DNA of 25,746 bases from Holosporales bacterium (lineage in GTDB: Bacteria > Pseudomonadota > Alphaproteobacteria > UBA3830 > JAIRMZ01): contig JAITIJ010000048.1 in the NCBI GenBank assembly GCA_031279495.1, positions 1 to 25,746 of the forward strand, in the 5' to 3' direction. Both the position numbers and the translations under genes were made by a program. Below the pieces are notes generated by a model. It had not been told where the DNA came from. It ran no database searches and was given only the letters and a program-made list of their open reading frames with translations. Each line of letters opens with the position of its first letter. The first letter of the stretch is position 1. Below are positions 7,529 to 15,971 of the stretch, piece by piece.

Positions 7529-8149
7529 ATAAGCTTTTTCTACCAAAGATTTTTGGTCAAGAGAAGAGCTTCGGAAACATTGAAAGTTTAATAACCTCTG
7601 CAGAAAGCTAAGAGCAGGCGAGAGGATGTGGGTGGAAGTTGCACGTTCTTTCATACTGTTTTTTTAAATTTATCTTTCTCCAAAAATCACAAAAGACGAT
7701 CAGGCATCGCGTCAAATCGTTCATCAAGGGGAATTGTTCCTATATAAAGCGCAAAACTCTTTAGGCTCTAGATTGGCGAAATTTTAACCAAACTTGTAAG
7801 GAGGAAAAAGATTATTAGGATGGCGCTTTCCTTTCTACTGCCAATGCAAACACGCTCTTGTCTTCGCTAGGCTGATTAGCTTGCAATGCTCAGAAGAGCT
7901 TTTACAGAAAAAATGCGGTTCAATAAGTCCCCTTGCGAAAGAGAATATGAAAATTTAACGCTAGGATATAAAGGCGGAGAAGATTCATATCCAACAAAAT
8001 TCGCTATAATCCTTTCCTTGAATTGGTCAAACCATTTCTACTCCAAACTCTATCCTTATTTGCCTCTTTGCACCCCCTCAAAGTCCGATTTAACTCCAAA
8101 TGCATACCGCGAAGGCATTGGCGGATTGTTTTTCGTTATCCTTTCTTTC
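7529..8149. other. Gene-free 0.6 kb between tRNA-Leu and tRNA-fMet
   Basis: No convincing gene is seen. A perfect AAGGAGG at 7798-7804 has no start codon at usable distance: the next ATG, at 7820, opens only 16 codons. ACCAAA at 7542-7547 and TTTGGT at 7552-7557 form a small hairpin just upstream of tRNA-Leu. An open frame at 7886-8209 runs into the tRNA and has no ribosome site, so I do not call it. Confidence 0.4.
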
Positions 8150-8178
8150 TTGCTGATGGGATTTTTCTGTGATACACA
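8150..8178 (+). promoter_or_regulatory. Possible promoter of tRNA-fMet
   Basis: TTGCTG at 8150-8155 and TACACA at 8173-8178 are 17 nt apart, and the mature tRNA begins 10 nt further on. The -10 match is weak, so position is the main support. Confidence 0.35.
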
Positions 8179-8188
8179 GGAAATAGGC

Positions 8189-8263
<75 letters not shown>

Positions 8264-8396
8264 ATTTTCCTGTACTGGACGATATTTTTAGGACAGAAAG
8301 AAGACTGAAGAGGAATGTGTGGCCGTTAACTATCAAAGGATAGAGCACTGTACTCTTCTGTGAGGAAGTTTCGTTCCACGTTGCGCGGCAATCTTT

Positions 8397-9833
8397 TTAG
8401 GCTTTCCATCTAAAGTGCTCCTGCTCGCAAGGACAAGAAGGAAATACACGGCGTTTATCTTTAATCGGTGCTACTCTGCAGGCATCATCGTGGAAGACGA
8501 CATCGAAAAGCACATTTTCTCTGGCTTCTGCAGCGCTCGTAATTAAGCGGCCATGCGTACCTTGTACAAGAGCAAAACCTCGTTTCAAAAGATGCTCAAA
8601 AGAAGCACGTTCCAAGAGCTCAGCTATGCGCAGTAAGGCAGTACGACGAGCATCAGAAAGTACGTGTATCATTTTTCTAAGCCTAAAATCTAGCATTTCT
8701 ACGTGCTTATGCCACATGAGAAGCCGATCTGAAGGGGCTTGTCCTCTGATGCTCAGGTGCATGGCTGCCAAGCGTTTTGATTCCCAGAAAGTACGCATAC
8801 AGGCGGTTAGTCGATCGGCAGAACGATCTAGATCTTGGGCCTTGGATCCTATAATGCGCCACGCAGGAGGCAGAGAACAGGCGCTCAATCGATGGCTTTT
8901 GCGATCAGCATGATGCATCAGCGCCTGCCCAAGTTGATGGTTTAAGGCATCAAGAGTCGCTAAAAGCGTGCGGCGCACAGGAACGGCTAGTTCTGCTGCT
9001 GCAGTGGGGGTAGGAGCACGCACATCGGCAACAAAGTCTATGAGCGTTGTGTCTGTCTCGTGGCCAATGGCCGAAACAACAGGAATCTCACTTTTGAAAA
9101 CCGCGCGCACGACTTTCTCTTCGCTAAAGGGCAGCAGATCTTCGAAACTGCCACCTCCACGCGCTATAATCAACACATCTGGCCGATCCCCCGGTTGTAG
9201 AGCGTTAAAGCCACACACAGCATCTGCAACTTGCGTTGCTGCGCCTTCCCCTTGGACAAGCACGGACCACACAACAACAGAAACAGGAAACCGATCGGCA
9301 AGCCGATGGAGAATATCCTGCAACACAGCGCCCGTTGGAGACGTTACAATACCGATTTTGTGCGGCAGAAAAGGCAACGGCTTCTTATGCTCTTGATCAA
9401 AAAGTCCTTCGCGTCGCAATCGATGCTTGCGTTCCTCTAGCATCTTTAAAATCGCCCCTTGCCCTGCTAATTCATAACGCTCAACAACAAGTTGGTACTT
9501 TGATCGCGCAGGATATGTTGTGAGGTGCGCCCAGCAACGAATTTCAAGTCCCTCTTCCAGCGGTAGGTGGCGAGCACGTAACGCACCTTTCCAATAAACA
9601 GCATCCAGAACAGCATGATCGTCCTTAAGGGCAAAATATATATGACCGGAAGTATGCAACCGTAAATTGCTGATCTCGCCACGCACACAGACAAGCTCAA
9701 ACGTGTTTTCAACGATCTTTTTTAACGCAAAAGAGAGCTCGGATACGGAAAAGATTCTTTCTGCACTCGATGCGTTTGGCATCGGCACGCAAGACGATGA
9801 TTCTTGCTCTTGAGTAAGTTGTACCCCTGACAT
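8397..9833 (-). CDS. xseA: Exodeoxyribonuclease VII large subunit
   Basis: XseA with the small subunit XseB (not in this window) degrades single-stranded DNA from both ends. After a short variable leader the N-terminal OB-fold starts at FSVSELSFALKKIVENTF and includes VRGEISNLRLHTSGHIYFALKD. The nuclease domain has GIVTSPTGAVLQDILHRL, RGGGSFEDLLPFSEE and SAIGHETDTTLIDFVADVRA followed by PTPTAAAELAVP, all diagnostic. The C-terminus has the RGFALV segment. The start is uncertain: ATGs at 9878, 9833 and 9782 are in frame and none has a strong ribosome site. I use 9833, which avoids overlap with rsmE; 9878 would overlap it by 9 nt, and 9782 best fits the usual family N-terminus. Confidence 0.93.
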   Translation of the reverse strand: MSGVQLTQEQESSSCVPMPNASSAERIFSVSELSFALKKIVENTFELVCVRGEISNLRLHTSGHIYFALKDDHAVLDAVYWKGALRARHLPLEEGLEIRCWAHLTTYPARSKYQLVVERYELAGQGAILKMLEERKHRLRREGLFDQEHKKPLPFLPHKIGIVTSPTGAVLQDILHRLADRFPVSVVVWSVLVQGEGAATQVADAVCGFNALQPGDRPDVLIIARGGGSFEDLLPFSEEKVVRAVFKSEIPVVSAIGHETDTTLIDFVADVRAPTPTAAAELAVPVRRTLLATLDALNHQLGQALMHHADRKSHRLSACSLPPAWRIIGSKAQDLDRSADRLTACMRTFWESKRLAAMHLSIRGQAPSDRLLMWHKHVEMLDFRLRKMIHVLSDARRTALLRIAELLERASFEHLLKRGFALVQGTHGRLITSAAEARENVLFDVVFHDDACRVAPIKDKRRVFPSCPCEQEHFRWKA

Positions 9834-9869
9834 AGGGTCAAGAGGGAGGACAAGAAATTTCGGATCCCT

Positions 9870-10589
9870 ATGCGTCATATTCCCAGAATCCACGTTACTA
9901 CGCCTCTTTGCAAGGGTGCGCACGTAGAATTGTCTCCGACAGAACGCCATCATCTACTGACAGTTTTTCGAATGCAGGAAATGGCAGAAGTGCGCTTGTT
10001 CAATGCTGTTTCTGGAGAATGGCGCGCGTATCTTATTGATAAAAAGAAGGGTAAGTTGGAATGCACAGAGTGTGTATTGCCCGCTGTGTTGTCATTAGAC
10101 GCCCGTTCTACTCCGCATCTACTTTTCCCTCTCCTCAAAGCTGTTCGACTTGCATATCTCGTCGAGAAATCCGTGGAGCTTGGTGTTTGTTCTCTGCAAC
10201 CTGTGATTACAGACCACACTGTTGTGACGTCTTTTAATAAAGAGCGATGGCAAACGGTGGCGAAGCAAGCAACAGAGCAATGCGGACGTTTGCACGTGCC
10301 TTTAGTACGTGCTCCTGAAAGACTGGAAATCCTTTTGGAATCTTGGTCGGCTGGAATGCCCATTTTCATTGCAGACGAACGCCAAATAGCACCCTCTATC
10401 ACCTCCTTTCTAGGAAAAATGCCTTCGGAAACGGCCTTTCTTGTTGGACCAGAAGGAGGGTTTTCGACACGCGAATTTACAATCTTTGAGCGTCTACCTT
10501 TTGTTACAAGCATCTCTTTAGGAAACGCAATTTTACGAACAGAAACTGCCGCTTCTGTCCTACTAACTCTGTACGCTGCCTTTCATTAA
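9870..10589 (+). CDS. rsmE: 16S rRNA m3U1498 methyltransferase
   Basis: RsmE uses S-adenosylmethionine to methylate U1498 of 16S rRNA in the assembled small subunit. The 239-residue length fits. The N-terminal PUA-like part contains LSPTERHHLLTVFRM. The knotted SPOUT domain ends with the family signature VGPEGGFSTREF, then SISLGNAILRTETAASVLL, which forms the SAM site. The gene is head-to-head with xseA, so its promoter must lie within the xseA 5' region. No strong ribosome site precedes the ATG at 9870. Confidence 0.93.
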   Translation: MRHIPRIHVTTPLCKGAHVELSPTERHHLLTVFRMQEMAEVRLFNAVSGEWRAYLIDKKKGKLECTECVLPAVLSLDARSTPHLLFPLLKAVRLAYLVEKSVELGVCSLQPVITDHTVVTSFNKERWQTVAKQATEQCGRLHVPLVRAPERLEILLESWSAGMPIFIADERQIAPSITSFLGKMPSETAFLVGPEGGFSTREFTIFERLPFVTSISLGNAILRTETAASVLLTLYAAFH

Positions 10590-10600
10590 AAACTATCTAT

Positions 10601-10662
10601 ATTAATATTTCTTTAAACAATCTTCCCTACGTTTAGCAGTAGCCACACAGATAAATATTAAT
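10601..10662. repeat. 10-bp AT-rich inverted repeat upstream of the orphan secreted gene
   Basis: ATTAATATTT at 10601-10610 is the reverse complement of AAATATTAAT at 10653-10662. It brackets the likely promoter region of the gene at 10679. AT-richness makes chance matches easier. Confidence 0.35.
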
Positions 10663-10678
10663 AATATTGGAGTACGGA

Positions 10679-11863
10679 ATGATTAATAATGTTAAATTTG
10701 AAATATTCACATTACTTATTCTTTTGAACATGATTCTGTCTTTACCTCATCAGGCACAAGGAATAAGGCGAAGCGAGGATGAAACGATAATTGATCCAAG
10801 AAGCGCTCTGAGTGTCTACAGAGCTGAAGATTTTAGAGACGTGAGTTCTCCTATCTCACCAGACGCGTTGTCTCGACTTGTTGGGCGAAGTTTTTTAAAA
10901 GATGCACAATCCTTTTTAAAAGATGCACAATTCTGCGCGACCCAGTTCACCTCACGGCGATCACAACTGTTAGACAGGCAGAGACGCCTCATGATAGTGC
11001 TGCATATCGTCTTTGGGGTGTGCAAAGGCGTACCTGCAAATGTACTCGCGCTAACTTGTGGAGACGATGATTTTATGTTGACACTCCCAGGAGGAATAGC
11101 GCTTTGTCCTGTTTCTGTGGCGAAACGATTTCTTACCCCAAATGAGCAGGACTATATTAACGGCTGCAGAGACAGGTTCTTTTTGCACATCGCGAAACAC
11201 TGGTATTGCAAAGGGCAGCCTTTAACCATTGAAGAGCAAGAAGAACACAGGCCGTCCTCTGGGTTCGCTGTCCTAGGCCTTCCATTGAAAACAGCTGTTG
11301 TTCCATACGTAATACGCCAGCTTTTTTCGAAGACAAGTTTCTTTTGTCAAACGGGACTGCGTCTCCTGTGGCGTGGCGGTGATTCGGTTTTTTCTGTTTA
11401 TAACTCAAACGGAATTGATCCGACAAATCTATACACAGTATTTTCTGCTCCGACGGACACAAGTGGTTTTATGCCATTTTCTCAATTTTCCGGCGCTATG
11501 GATTGCGAAGTGCAAGTTTATGCTGTGCTCCCACGGGAAAGAAATGGAATGGCTAAAGAGGAAAGGGCTGGAAAGTCCACCTATCTCGCTCATGGGATCG
11601 TAGATGTGATACCCTATGACGAAACCTCTGCTATCGATTTCTATTTTGATTTCTTTATGCCAATCTCCAATACAATTACGCGCCAGGGATCTTTCTACGT
11701 GATTAACCAAGAATCAAGGCTGTGCCGTGTAAGTTCTGTTCCTCGATGTTTATCAATAGGATTCCCGAGAAAGACAGATCGCGCTCACCCCCATCGAAAA
11801 GAAAAGTCTGTTCCTCGAGGGTTGTCTGAATTGCTGAGAGACCGCCCATTAATTGGAGGGTGA
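10679..11863 (+). CDS. Orphan secreted protein, cysteine-containing, unknown function
   Basis: I do not recognise this 394-residue protein. It begins with a clear Sec signal peptide (residues 1-28, hydrophobic core IFTLLILLNMILSL, cleavage near AQG). The start at 10679 is chosen because GGAG at 10669-10672 lies 6 nt before it; a TTG at 10667 is less likely. The mature part has ten cysteines (for example ~86, 115, 127, 143, 163, 177), an even number compatible with disulphides in an oxidising compartment. A heptad SFLKDAQ is exactly duplicated at 71-84. No transmembrane segment follows the signal peptide, and the C-terminus is basic (PHRKEKSVPRGLSELL). It stands between rsmE and dcd with AT-rich DNA upstream, like the patatin and Myb genes. 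I infer an exported protein, possibly an effector; there is no catalytic motif I can name. Confidence 0.75.
   Translation: MINNVKFEIFTLLILLNMILSLPHQAQGIRRSEDETIIDPRSALSVYRAEDFRDVSSPISPDALSRLVGRSFLKDAQSFLKDAQFCATQFTSRRSQLLDRQRRLMIVLHIVFGVCKGVPANVLALTCGDDDFMLTLPGGIALCPVSVAKRFLTPNEQDYINGCRDRFFLHIAKHWYCKGQPLTIEEQEEHRPSSGFAVLGLPLKTAVVPYVIRQLFSKTSFFCQTGLRLLWRGGDSVFSVYNSNGIDPTNLYTVFSAPTDTSGFMPFSQFSGAMDCEVQVYAVLPRERNGMAKEERAGKSTYLAHGIVDVIPYDETSAIDFYFDFFMPISNTITRQGSFYVINQESRLCRVSSVPRCLSIGFPRKTDRAHPHRKEKSVPRGLSELLRDRPLIGG
10892..10931 (+). repeat. Tandem 21-nt duplication inside the orphan secreted gene
   Basis: TTTTTAAAAGATGCACAAT occurs at 10892-10910 and again at 10913-10931, period 21 nt, encoding SFLKDAQ twice. 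The near-perfect nucleotide identity points to a recent slippage duplication. Confidence 0.9.
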
Positions 11864-11909
11864 GGCTCTGCACTCCCTCCCCATCAGTTCGCTAGCTACA
11901 GCTTTTTTA

Positions 11910-11939
11910 TCCTGTGCACATTCTCCTTCGTGCACAGGA
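11910..11939. repeat. Strong 10-bp hairpin after the orphan secreted gene
   Basis: TCCTGTGCAC at 11910-11919 pairs with GTGCACAGGA at 11930-11939 around a 10-nt loop. It lies about 47 nt beyond the stop at 11863. No T-run follows on either strand; on plus the T-run precedes it. It may stabilise the 3' end or act as a non-canonical terminator. Confidence 0.55.
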
Positions 11940-12138
11940 ACGTCGCATCGCTTGCTGTGCAAGCTATATCTTAAAGAAACAGCCTGAGAAAAACCGTTCA
12001 TATTAGTTGGTAAATAAAAGCCATTTCTTCTCTATATTCAAAGGGTATCGAGAACCGTTCGTTCATTATAAAGCAACGTAACAAGCTTGATCTTCCAACA
12101 TGCCATTGTTAGATTTCAACGTTGCACAGAGAGGCAGT

Positions 12139-12732
12139 ATGTCAGTTTTGCCAGATGCGTGGATTCGTGACAAAGCCCTGAACGAAGGTATGATTACCCC
12201 CTTTGTGGAGGCGCAAAAAGGCGAGGGATTCCTTTCCTATGGCGTCTCTTCGTATGGATACGATGCACGCGTTGCTGATGAGTTCAAAATTTTCACCAAC
12301 ATTGACTCTACAGTTGTTGATCCAAAACATTTTTTCCCTGGTGTTTTTATAGACAAAAAAACAGATGTTTGTATCATTCCGCCCAATAGTTTTGCGCTTG
12401 CGCGTACGGTGGAATCTTTCAAAATCCCGCGAGATGTATTGGTCATTTGTGTCGGGAAATCAACATATGCTCGGTGCGGTATTATCGTAAACGTTACGCC
12501 TTTAGAACCCGAGTGGGAAGGATGCGTAACACTCGAATTTTCCAATACCACTCCCCTACCAGCTAAGATTTATGCGAATGAAGGAGCCTGCCAATTTATT
12601 TTTTTTAAAGCAGAGCGCACTTGCACTGTTTCATACAAGGATCGCAAAGGAAAATATATGCATCAAGAAGGTATTACTCTGCCAAAAATTCTGACCTCTT
12701 GCGGTTCTCCAATAAAAGAGTCGCATTCGTGA
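12139..12732 (+). CDS. dcd: dCTP deaminase
   Basis: Dcd deaminates dCTP to dUTP, which dUTPase then turns into dUMP for thymidylate synthesis. The ~197-residue product starts MSVLPDAWIRDKA as usual for the family; the ATG at 12139 has GAGAGG 4 nt before it, better than the upstream ATG at 12100. The core GKSTYARCGIIVNVTPLEPE contains the catalytic glutamate region, followed by VTLEFSNTTPLPAKIYANEG. SYKDRKGKY near the C-terminus closes the active site over the nucleotide. This form of the motif is typical of Alphaproteobacteria. Its TGA overlaps the GTG start of galU, so the two are translationally coupled. Confidence 0.95.
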   Translation: MSVLPDAWIRDKALNEGMITPFVEAQKGEGFLSYGVSSYGYDARVADEFKIFTNIDSTVVDPKHFFPGVFIDKKTDVCIIPPNSFALARTVESFKIPRDVLVICVGKSTYARCGIIVNVTPLEPEWEGCVTLEFSNTTPLPAKIYANEGACQFIFFKAERTCTVSYKDRKGKYMHQEGITLPKILTSCGSPIKESHS

Positions 12733-13619
12733 CAAATCACAGGATTCGAAAGGCCGTTTTCCCTATCGGGGGGCTAGGGACGCGCTTTTTGCCAGCCACC
12801 AAAGCGCTTCCCAAGGAAATGCTTCCCATTATTGACAAGCCACTCATCCAATTCGTTGTTGAAGAGGCGCTAGATGCAGGATTCGACCAACTTATCTTTG
12901 TGACAGGACGCGGTAAAGAAGCTGTCGAGAATCACTTCGACACGGCATTTGAGCTTGAGCGGACGTTGCAAGAACGCGGGAAATTGCGTGTGTTGGAAGA
13001 TGTTCGCGCCTGCTCTCTTGCACCAGGTTCCGCGTCTTACATCCGGCAACAAGAACCAAAGGGGTTGGGGCATGCTGTATTATGTGCGCGGCATCTTGTC
13101 GGGGACGCTCCTTTTGCCGTACTTCTTGCTGATGAGCTGATTCTGGGGGGCGCAGCACCTGCCCTTACTGAACTCGTACAAACAGAAGCAGAAGGAAACG
13201 TCGTCGCCGTAGCTGAGGTTCCACAGGAGCATGTTTCCCGGTATGGAATACTGGCACATCGGGGGTGCTCGGGAAAGACGTGTGTGGCGCAAGCTATCGT
13301 TGAAAAACCAACACCTGAGGAAGCACCTTCTAGAACAGCAGTCGTTGGACGGTACATCTTGTCTCCGCGGATATTTAATTATCTTGAACGCCAAGAACCA
13401 GGGCCTTCTGGAGAAATCCAATTAACAGATGCCATAGCCGCTATGCTTAAGGAAGGTGTTCCTTTGACTGGTGTGCACGTCTCTGGTGTGCGGTTCGATT
13501 GTGGGGCACGTGATGGTGTGGTAGGAGCAACTCTTTTTAGAGCATTGCAAGATCCCACGCTTGCTGCTGTTGTTCGTGATACAATCGACATATCAAACAG
13601 AGAAAGGATTGCGTCATGA
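12729..13619 (+). CDS. galU: UTP-glucose-1-phosphate uridylyltransferase
   Basis: GalU joins UTP and glucose-1-phosphate to give UDP-glucose, precursor of glycolipids, LPS core and polysaccharide. The nucleotide-binding loop FPIGGLGTRFLPATKALPKE and IIDKPLIQFVVEEALDAG follow directly after the start, and the later part shows EKPTPEEAPS, GRYILSP and GEIQLTDAI. I place the start at GTG 12729, overlapping the dcd stop as GTGA; it gives the standard N-terminus and 296 residues. AAGAG about 8 nt upstream can serve as ribosome site. Upstream in-frame starts inside dcd are unlikely. The product feeds Ugd, the next gene. Confidence 0.95.
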   Translation: MTNHRIRKAVFPIGGLGTRFLPATKALPKEMLPIIDKPLIQFVVEEALDAGFDQLIFVTGRGKEAVENHFDTAFELERTLQERGKLRVLEDVRACSLAPGSASYIRQQEPKGLGHAVLCARHLVGDAPFAVLLADELILGGAAPALTELVQTEAEGNVVAVAEVPQEHVSRYGILAHRGCSGKTCVAQAIVEKPTPEEAPSRTAVVGRYILSPRIFNYLERQEPGPSGEIQLTDAIAAMLKEGVPLTGVHVSGVRFDCGARDGVVGATLFRALQDPTLAAVVRDTIDISNRERIAS

Positions 13620-14926
13620 GGGTTGCCATCATTGGGACAGGATATGTTGGCCTTGTTTCTGGCGCTTGTTTCTCAGAGTTCGGATTTCAAGTAACTTGTG
13701 TCGACAAAAATGCCGATAAAATTAGGGCTCTTTCTAAGGGAAACATTCCTATCTTTGAACCAGGATTAGAAGAGCTTGTTGCTAAAAATACTACTCAAGA
13801 GCGTCTTTTCTTTACACAGGATTTAACGTCTGCCGTCGAGACAGCTGATGTCGTCTTCATCGCGGTCGGCACGCCCACACAACACGACACGGGCAACGCG
13901 GATTTAAGTTATGTGTTTGAAGCCGCTCGCGAATTAGCACCAGCCTTGAAAGGATTTACAGTCATTGTGACGAAATCGACTGTTCCTGTAGGCACAACTC
14001 GTAAGGTGCAAGAGACTATCAGAGAAGCGGCCCCTCAAGCAGATTTTGATATGGCCTCTAACCCAGAATTCTTGCGTGAAGGAACAGCTATTGCAGATTT
14101 TATGCGTCCCGATCGGATTGTGGTAGGGGTAGAATCTACACGAGCACAGGAGATGATGCGCACCTTGTATGCTCACCTTGCTCAGCACCATGTGCCAGTT
14201 GTTTTTACGAATTTCGAGACATCTGAGCTTTCCAAGTACGCCTCCAACACTTTTCTTGCGATGAAGATTGCTTTTATCAACCAGATGGCTGATGTTGCAG
14301 AGGCCTGTGGGGCCGATATACAACATGTTTCTCGCATAATGGGATTGGATGCCCGTATTGGCACGGCTTTTTTACAGCCTGGACCAGGGTTTGGAGGATC
14401 ATGTTTCCCCAAAGATACGCGTGCTCTTGCAGCATTTGCGCACACGCATCAGGTGCCGGTTTCTTTGATCGATATGATCGACGCCTCTAATGAAGCACGC
14501 AAGAAAGCTATGGCAGACAAGATTATTGCCGCATGCGATTGTTCTGTTCGTGGTAAGAAATTGGCCATCTTGGGTCTAACGTTTAAGTCGAATACAGACG
14601 ATATGCGCGAAAGTTCTAGCCTTGTTATCTTGCCGTTATTACAGAAGGCAGGAGCACGGCTTACAGCCTTTGATCCAAAGGTGCAAGCGACCTCCTATCC
14701 ACAGCTCCAAGGTGTTGAAGTCGCTTTAGATATACCTTCAGCTTGTCATGGCGCTGAGGCAATTGTGATTCTTACGGAATGGGAGATCTTCCGATCATTG
14801 CCCTTTGAAAGCTTAAAGGAAATTGTACAAGAACGCCGATTGATTGATTTAAGGAATTTATATACTCCTGACTCTGTTGCACATGCTGGATTCCGTTATG
14901 TAAGCTTAGGCCGTCCTACTCATTGA
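13616..14926 (+). CDS. ugd: UDP-glucose 6-dehydrogenase
   Basis: Ugd oxidises UDP-glucose twice with NAD+ to UDP-glucuronate, a precursor for acidic surface polysaccharides or lipid A decoration. The 436-residue protein has the Rossmann start VAIIGTGYVGLVSGACFSE, the central helix with SELSKYASNTFLAMKIAFIN (Lys ~207) and the catalytic cysteine ~263 in GFGGSCFPKD, then a C-terminal UDP-binding domain with LGLTFKSNTDDMRESSS. Its ATG overlaps the galU TGA (ATGA), so dcd-galU-ugd is a fully coupled operon whose last two enzymes act in sequence. No strong terminator is visible after it. Confidence 0.96.
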   Translation: MRVAIIGTGYVGLVSGACFSEFGFQVTCVDKNADKIRALSKGNIPIFEPGLEELVAKNTTQERLFFTQDLTSAVETADVVFIAVGTPTQHDTGNADLSYVFEAARELAPALKGFTVIVTKSTVPVGTTRKVQETIREAAPQADFDMASNPEFLREGTAIADFMRPDRIVVGVESTRAQEMMRTLYAHLAQHHVPVVFTNFETSELSKYASNTFLAMKIAFINQMADVAEACGADIQHVSRIMGLDARIGTAFLQPGPGFGGSCFPKDTRALAAFAHTHQVPVSLIDMIDASNEARKKAMADKIIAACDCSVRGKKLAILGLTFKSNTDDMRESSSLVILPLLQKAGARLTAFDPKVQATSYPQLQGVEVALDIPSACHGAEAIVILTEWEIFRSLPFESLKEIVQERRLIDLRNLYTPDSVAHAGFRYVSLGRPTH

Positions 14927-15040
14927 AACCGTTGCATAGAAACGAGCTTCTACTGTAGGGGGTACTCTTACTGTGCTTATAGCACCTGACCACATTGTAA
15001 GATCGATAAAGAAGAGGCTTTTCCTTAGCGTCTTCCCTGT

Positions 15041-15340
15041 CTCTTGACCAATTTAGTCAGGATTTTAGGAAAGTCCTCATTTTTGTTATCAGATTAGGCC
15101 TTCTACAAGAGGATAAGTAAGAGAGTGTGGAAGGAGCGAGGCTAATTGTGCCAAAGTTCCATCCCAACATCTTCTTGTCATTAGCTGATTTATTTAGGTT
15201 TTTGGAAAGATTTTTGTCCTTATTGTTGAATTAAGACTTTCTTAGGGAGATAAATGAGAGATATGAAGCGAAAAAGGATGAAATATAAATTCATCGATTA
15301 AAGAGGAATTAGACCTTCTAAAAAGCGAATAAGAGACAAT
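15041..15340. repeat. Diverged repeat copies (two at 137-nt offset, one partial)
   Basis: Three anchors recur with constant offset of 137-138 nt: GGATTTTAGGAAAG at 15060 and GGTTTTTGGAAAG at 15197; ATTAGGCCTTCT at 15092 and ATTAAGACTTTCT at 15230; GATAAGTAAGAGAG at 15112 and GATAAATGAGAGAT at 15249. A third partial copy has ATTAGACCTTCT at 15308 and AATAAGAGA near 15328. This points to an old tandem duplication. Confidence 0.4.
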
Positions 15341-15378
15341 ACTTTCCTGTCCCTCAGGTGCTCTATCTCTTAATCGAT
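15294..15378. repeat. Long-range inverted repeat, possible RNA stem
   Basis: ATCGATTAA at 15294-15302 and TTAATCGAT at 15370-15378 are perfect complements, and GAG/CTC extend the stem past a one-base bulge. The 67-nt interior contains the third copy of the diverged repeat. Confidence 0.35.
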
Positions 15379-15971
15379 AAAATTATTATCTCTTTACTCT
15401 TTCCGCCCTATTACTCGTTTACTTCTTTACCATTCCGTAGAAGCGCTAATAAGAAATCTTTGTTTTGAAGCAAAGTGCACAGGACCAGGAAGAGGGATAA
15501 AAGGAGGAAATCCACTCTTCCTCCGAAATTCTACAAAGAGAAAGAAGGCAAATACAACTGTAGACTTATCTATACCGACCTGTACCTAAGACCCTCTATA
15601 AGAGTGAGCAAAAAGCTAAAGAACAAGAAAAGCGAGAAGAAAGTTGCGTATCCCGTCCGAAAAGACATAGTTCAGCTATCTCTCAATTGCGTTGTAATTG
15701 GATAAGAGCCCAGAGCTCACTCTTTTCAAATCTCCCACTCGCTCTATTGTCTCTTTTTAGGAGATTTATCAGTGTAGTTACCATTCATGGCAGAGGTGCA
15801 GATCAACGATAGAGGCAGATATTGTCGGCGTCTTTAAGATTTATGGAAACCAAAAACACATTTTGCCTCCTTCCATCTTTATTGATGATAAGAACCAACT
15901 TTGTTCTTCCTTATTTCTGTTTTGATTCCATCCTTATCACTTGTTGTTACCTTCTTTTGCAAAAGGCCTTT

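Larger units (their letters stand above)
14927..15971. other. 1 kb gene-free region between ugd and rpsR
   Basis: No credible gene is seen, although rplI would usually follow rpsR on this side. A lysine-rich frame at 15475-15705 starts with GTG, has no good ribosome site and lies in purine-rich DNA, so I do not call it. The region holds diverged repeat copies at ~15041-15340, ATCGATTAA/TTAATCGAT at 15294-15302 and 15370-15378, and AAATCTCC/GGAGATTT at 15728-15735 and 15760-15767. It may hold an RNA element or decayed DNA. Confidence 0.4.

Noticed and set aside
7409..7591. Open frame on plus across tRNA-Leu
   Set aside because: It is the antisense reading of the tRNA; peptides like GREESNFHGV are a known artefact of tRNA-Leu.
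7798..7837. Perfect AAGGAGG suggesting a small gene
   Set aside because: The next ATG is 15 nt away and opens only 16 codons; the spacing and length do not support a gene.
12621..12728. Upstream extension of galU inside dcd
   Set aside because: The extra residues do not resemble GalU, while GTG at 12729 gives the exact family N-terminus and a GTGA overlap.
15475..15705. Lysine-rich 76-codon frame
   Set aside because: It starts with GTG without a good ribosome site in purine-rich DNA, whose composition alone yields Lys/Arg-rich peptides.
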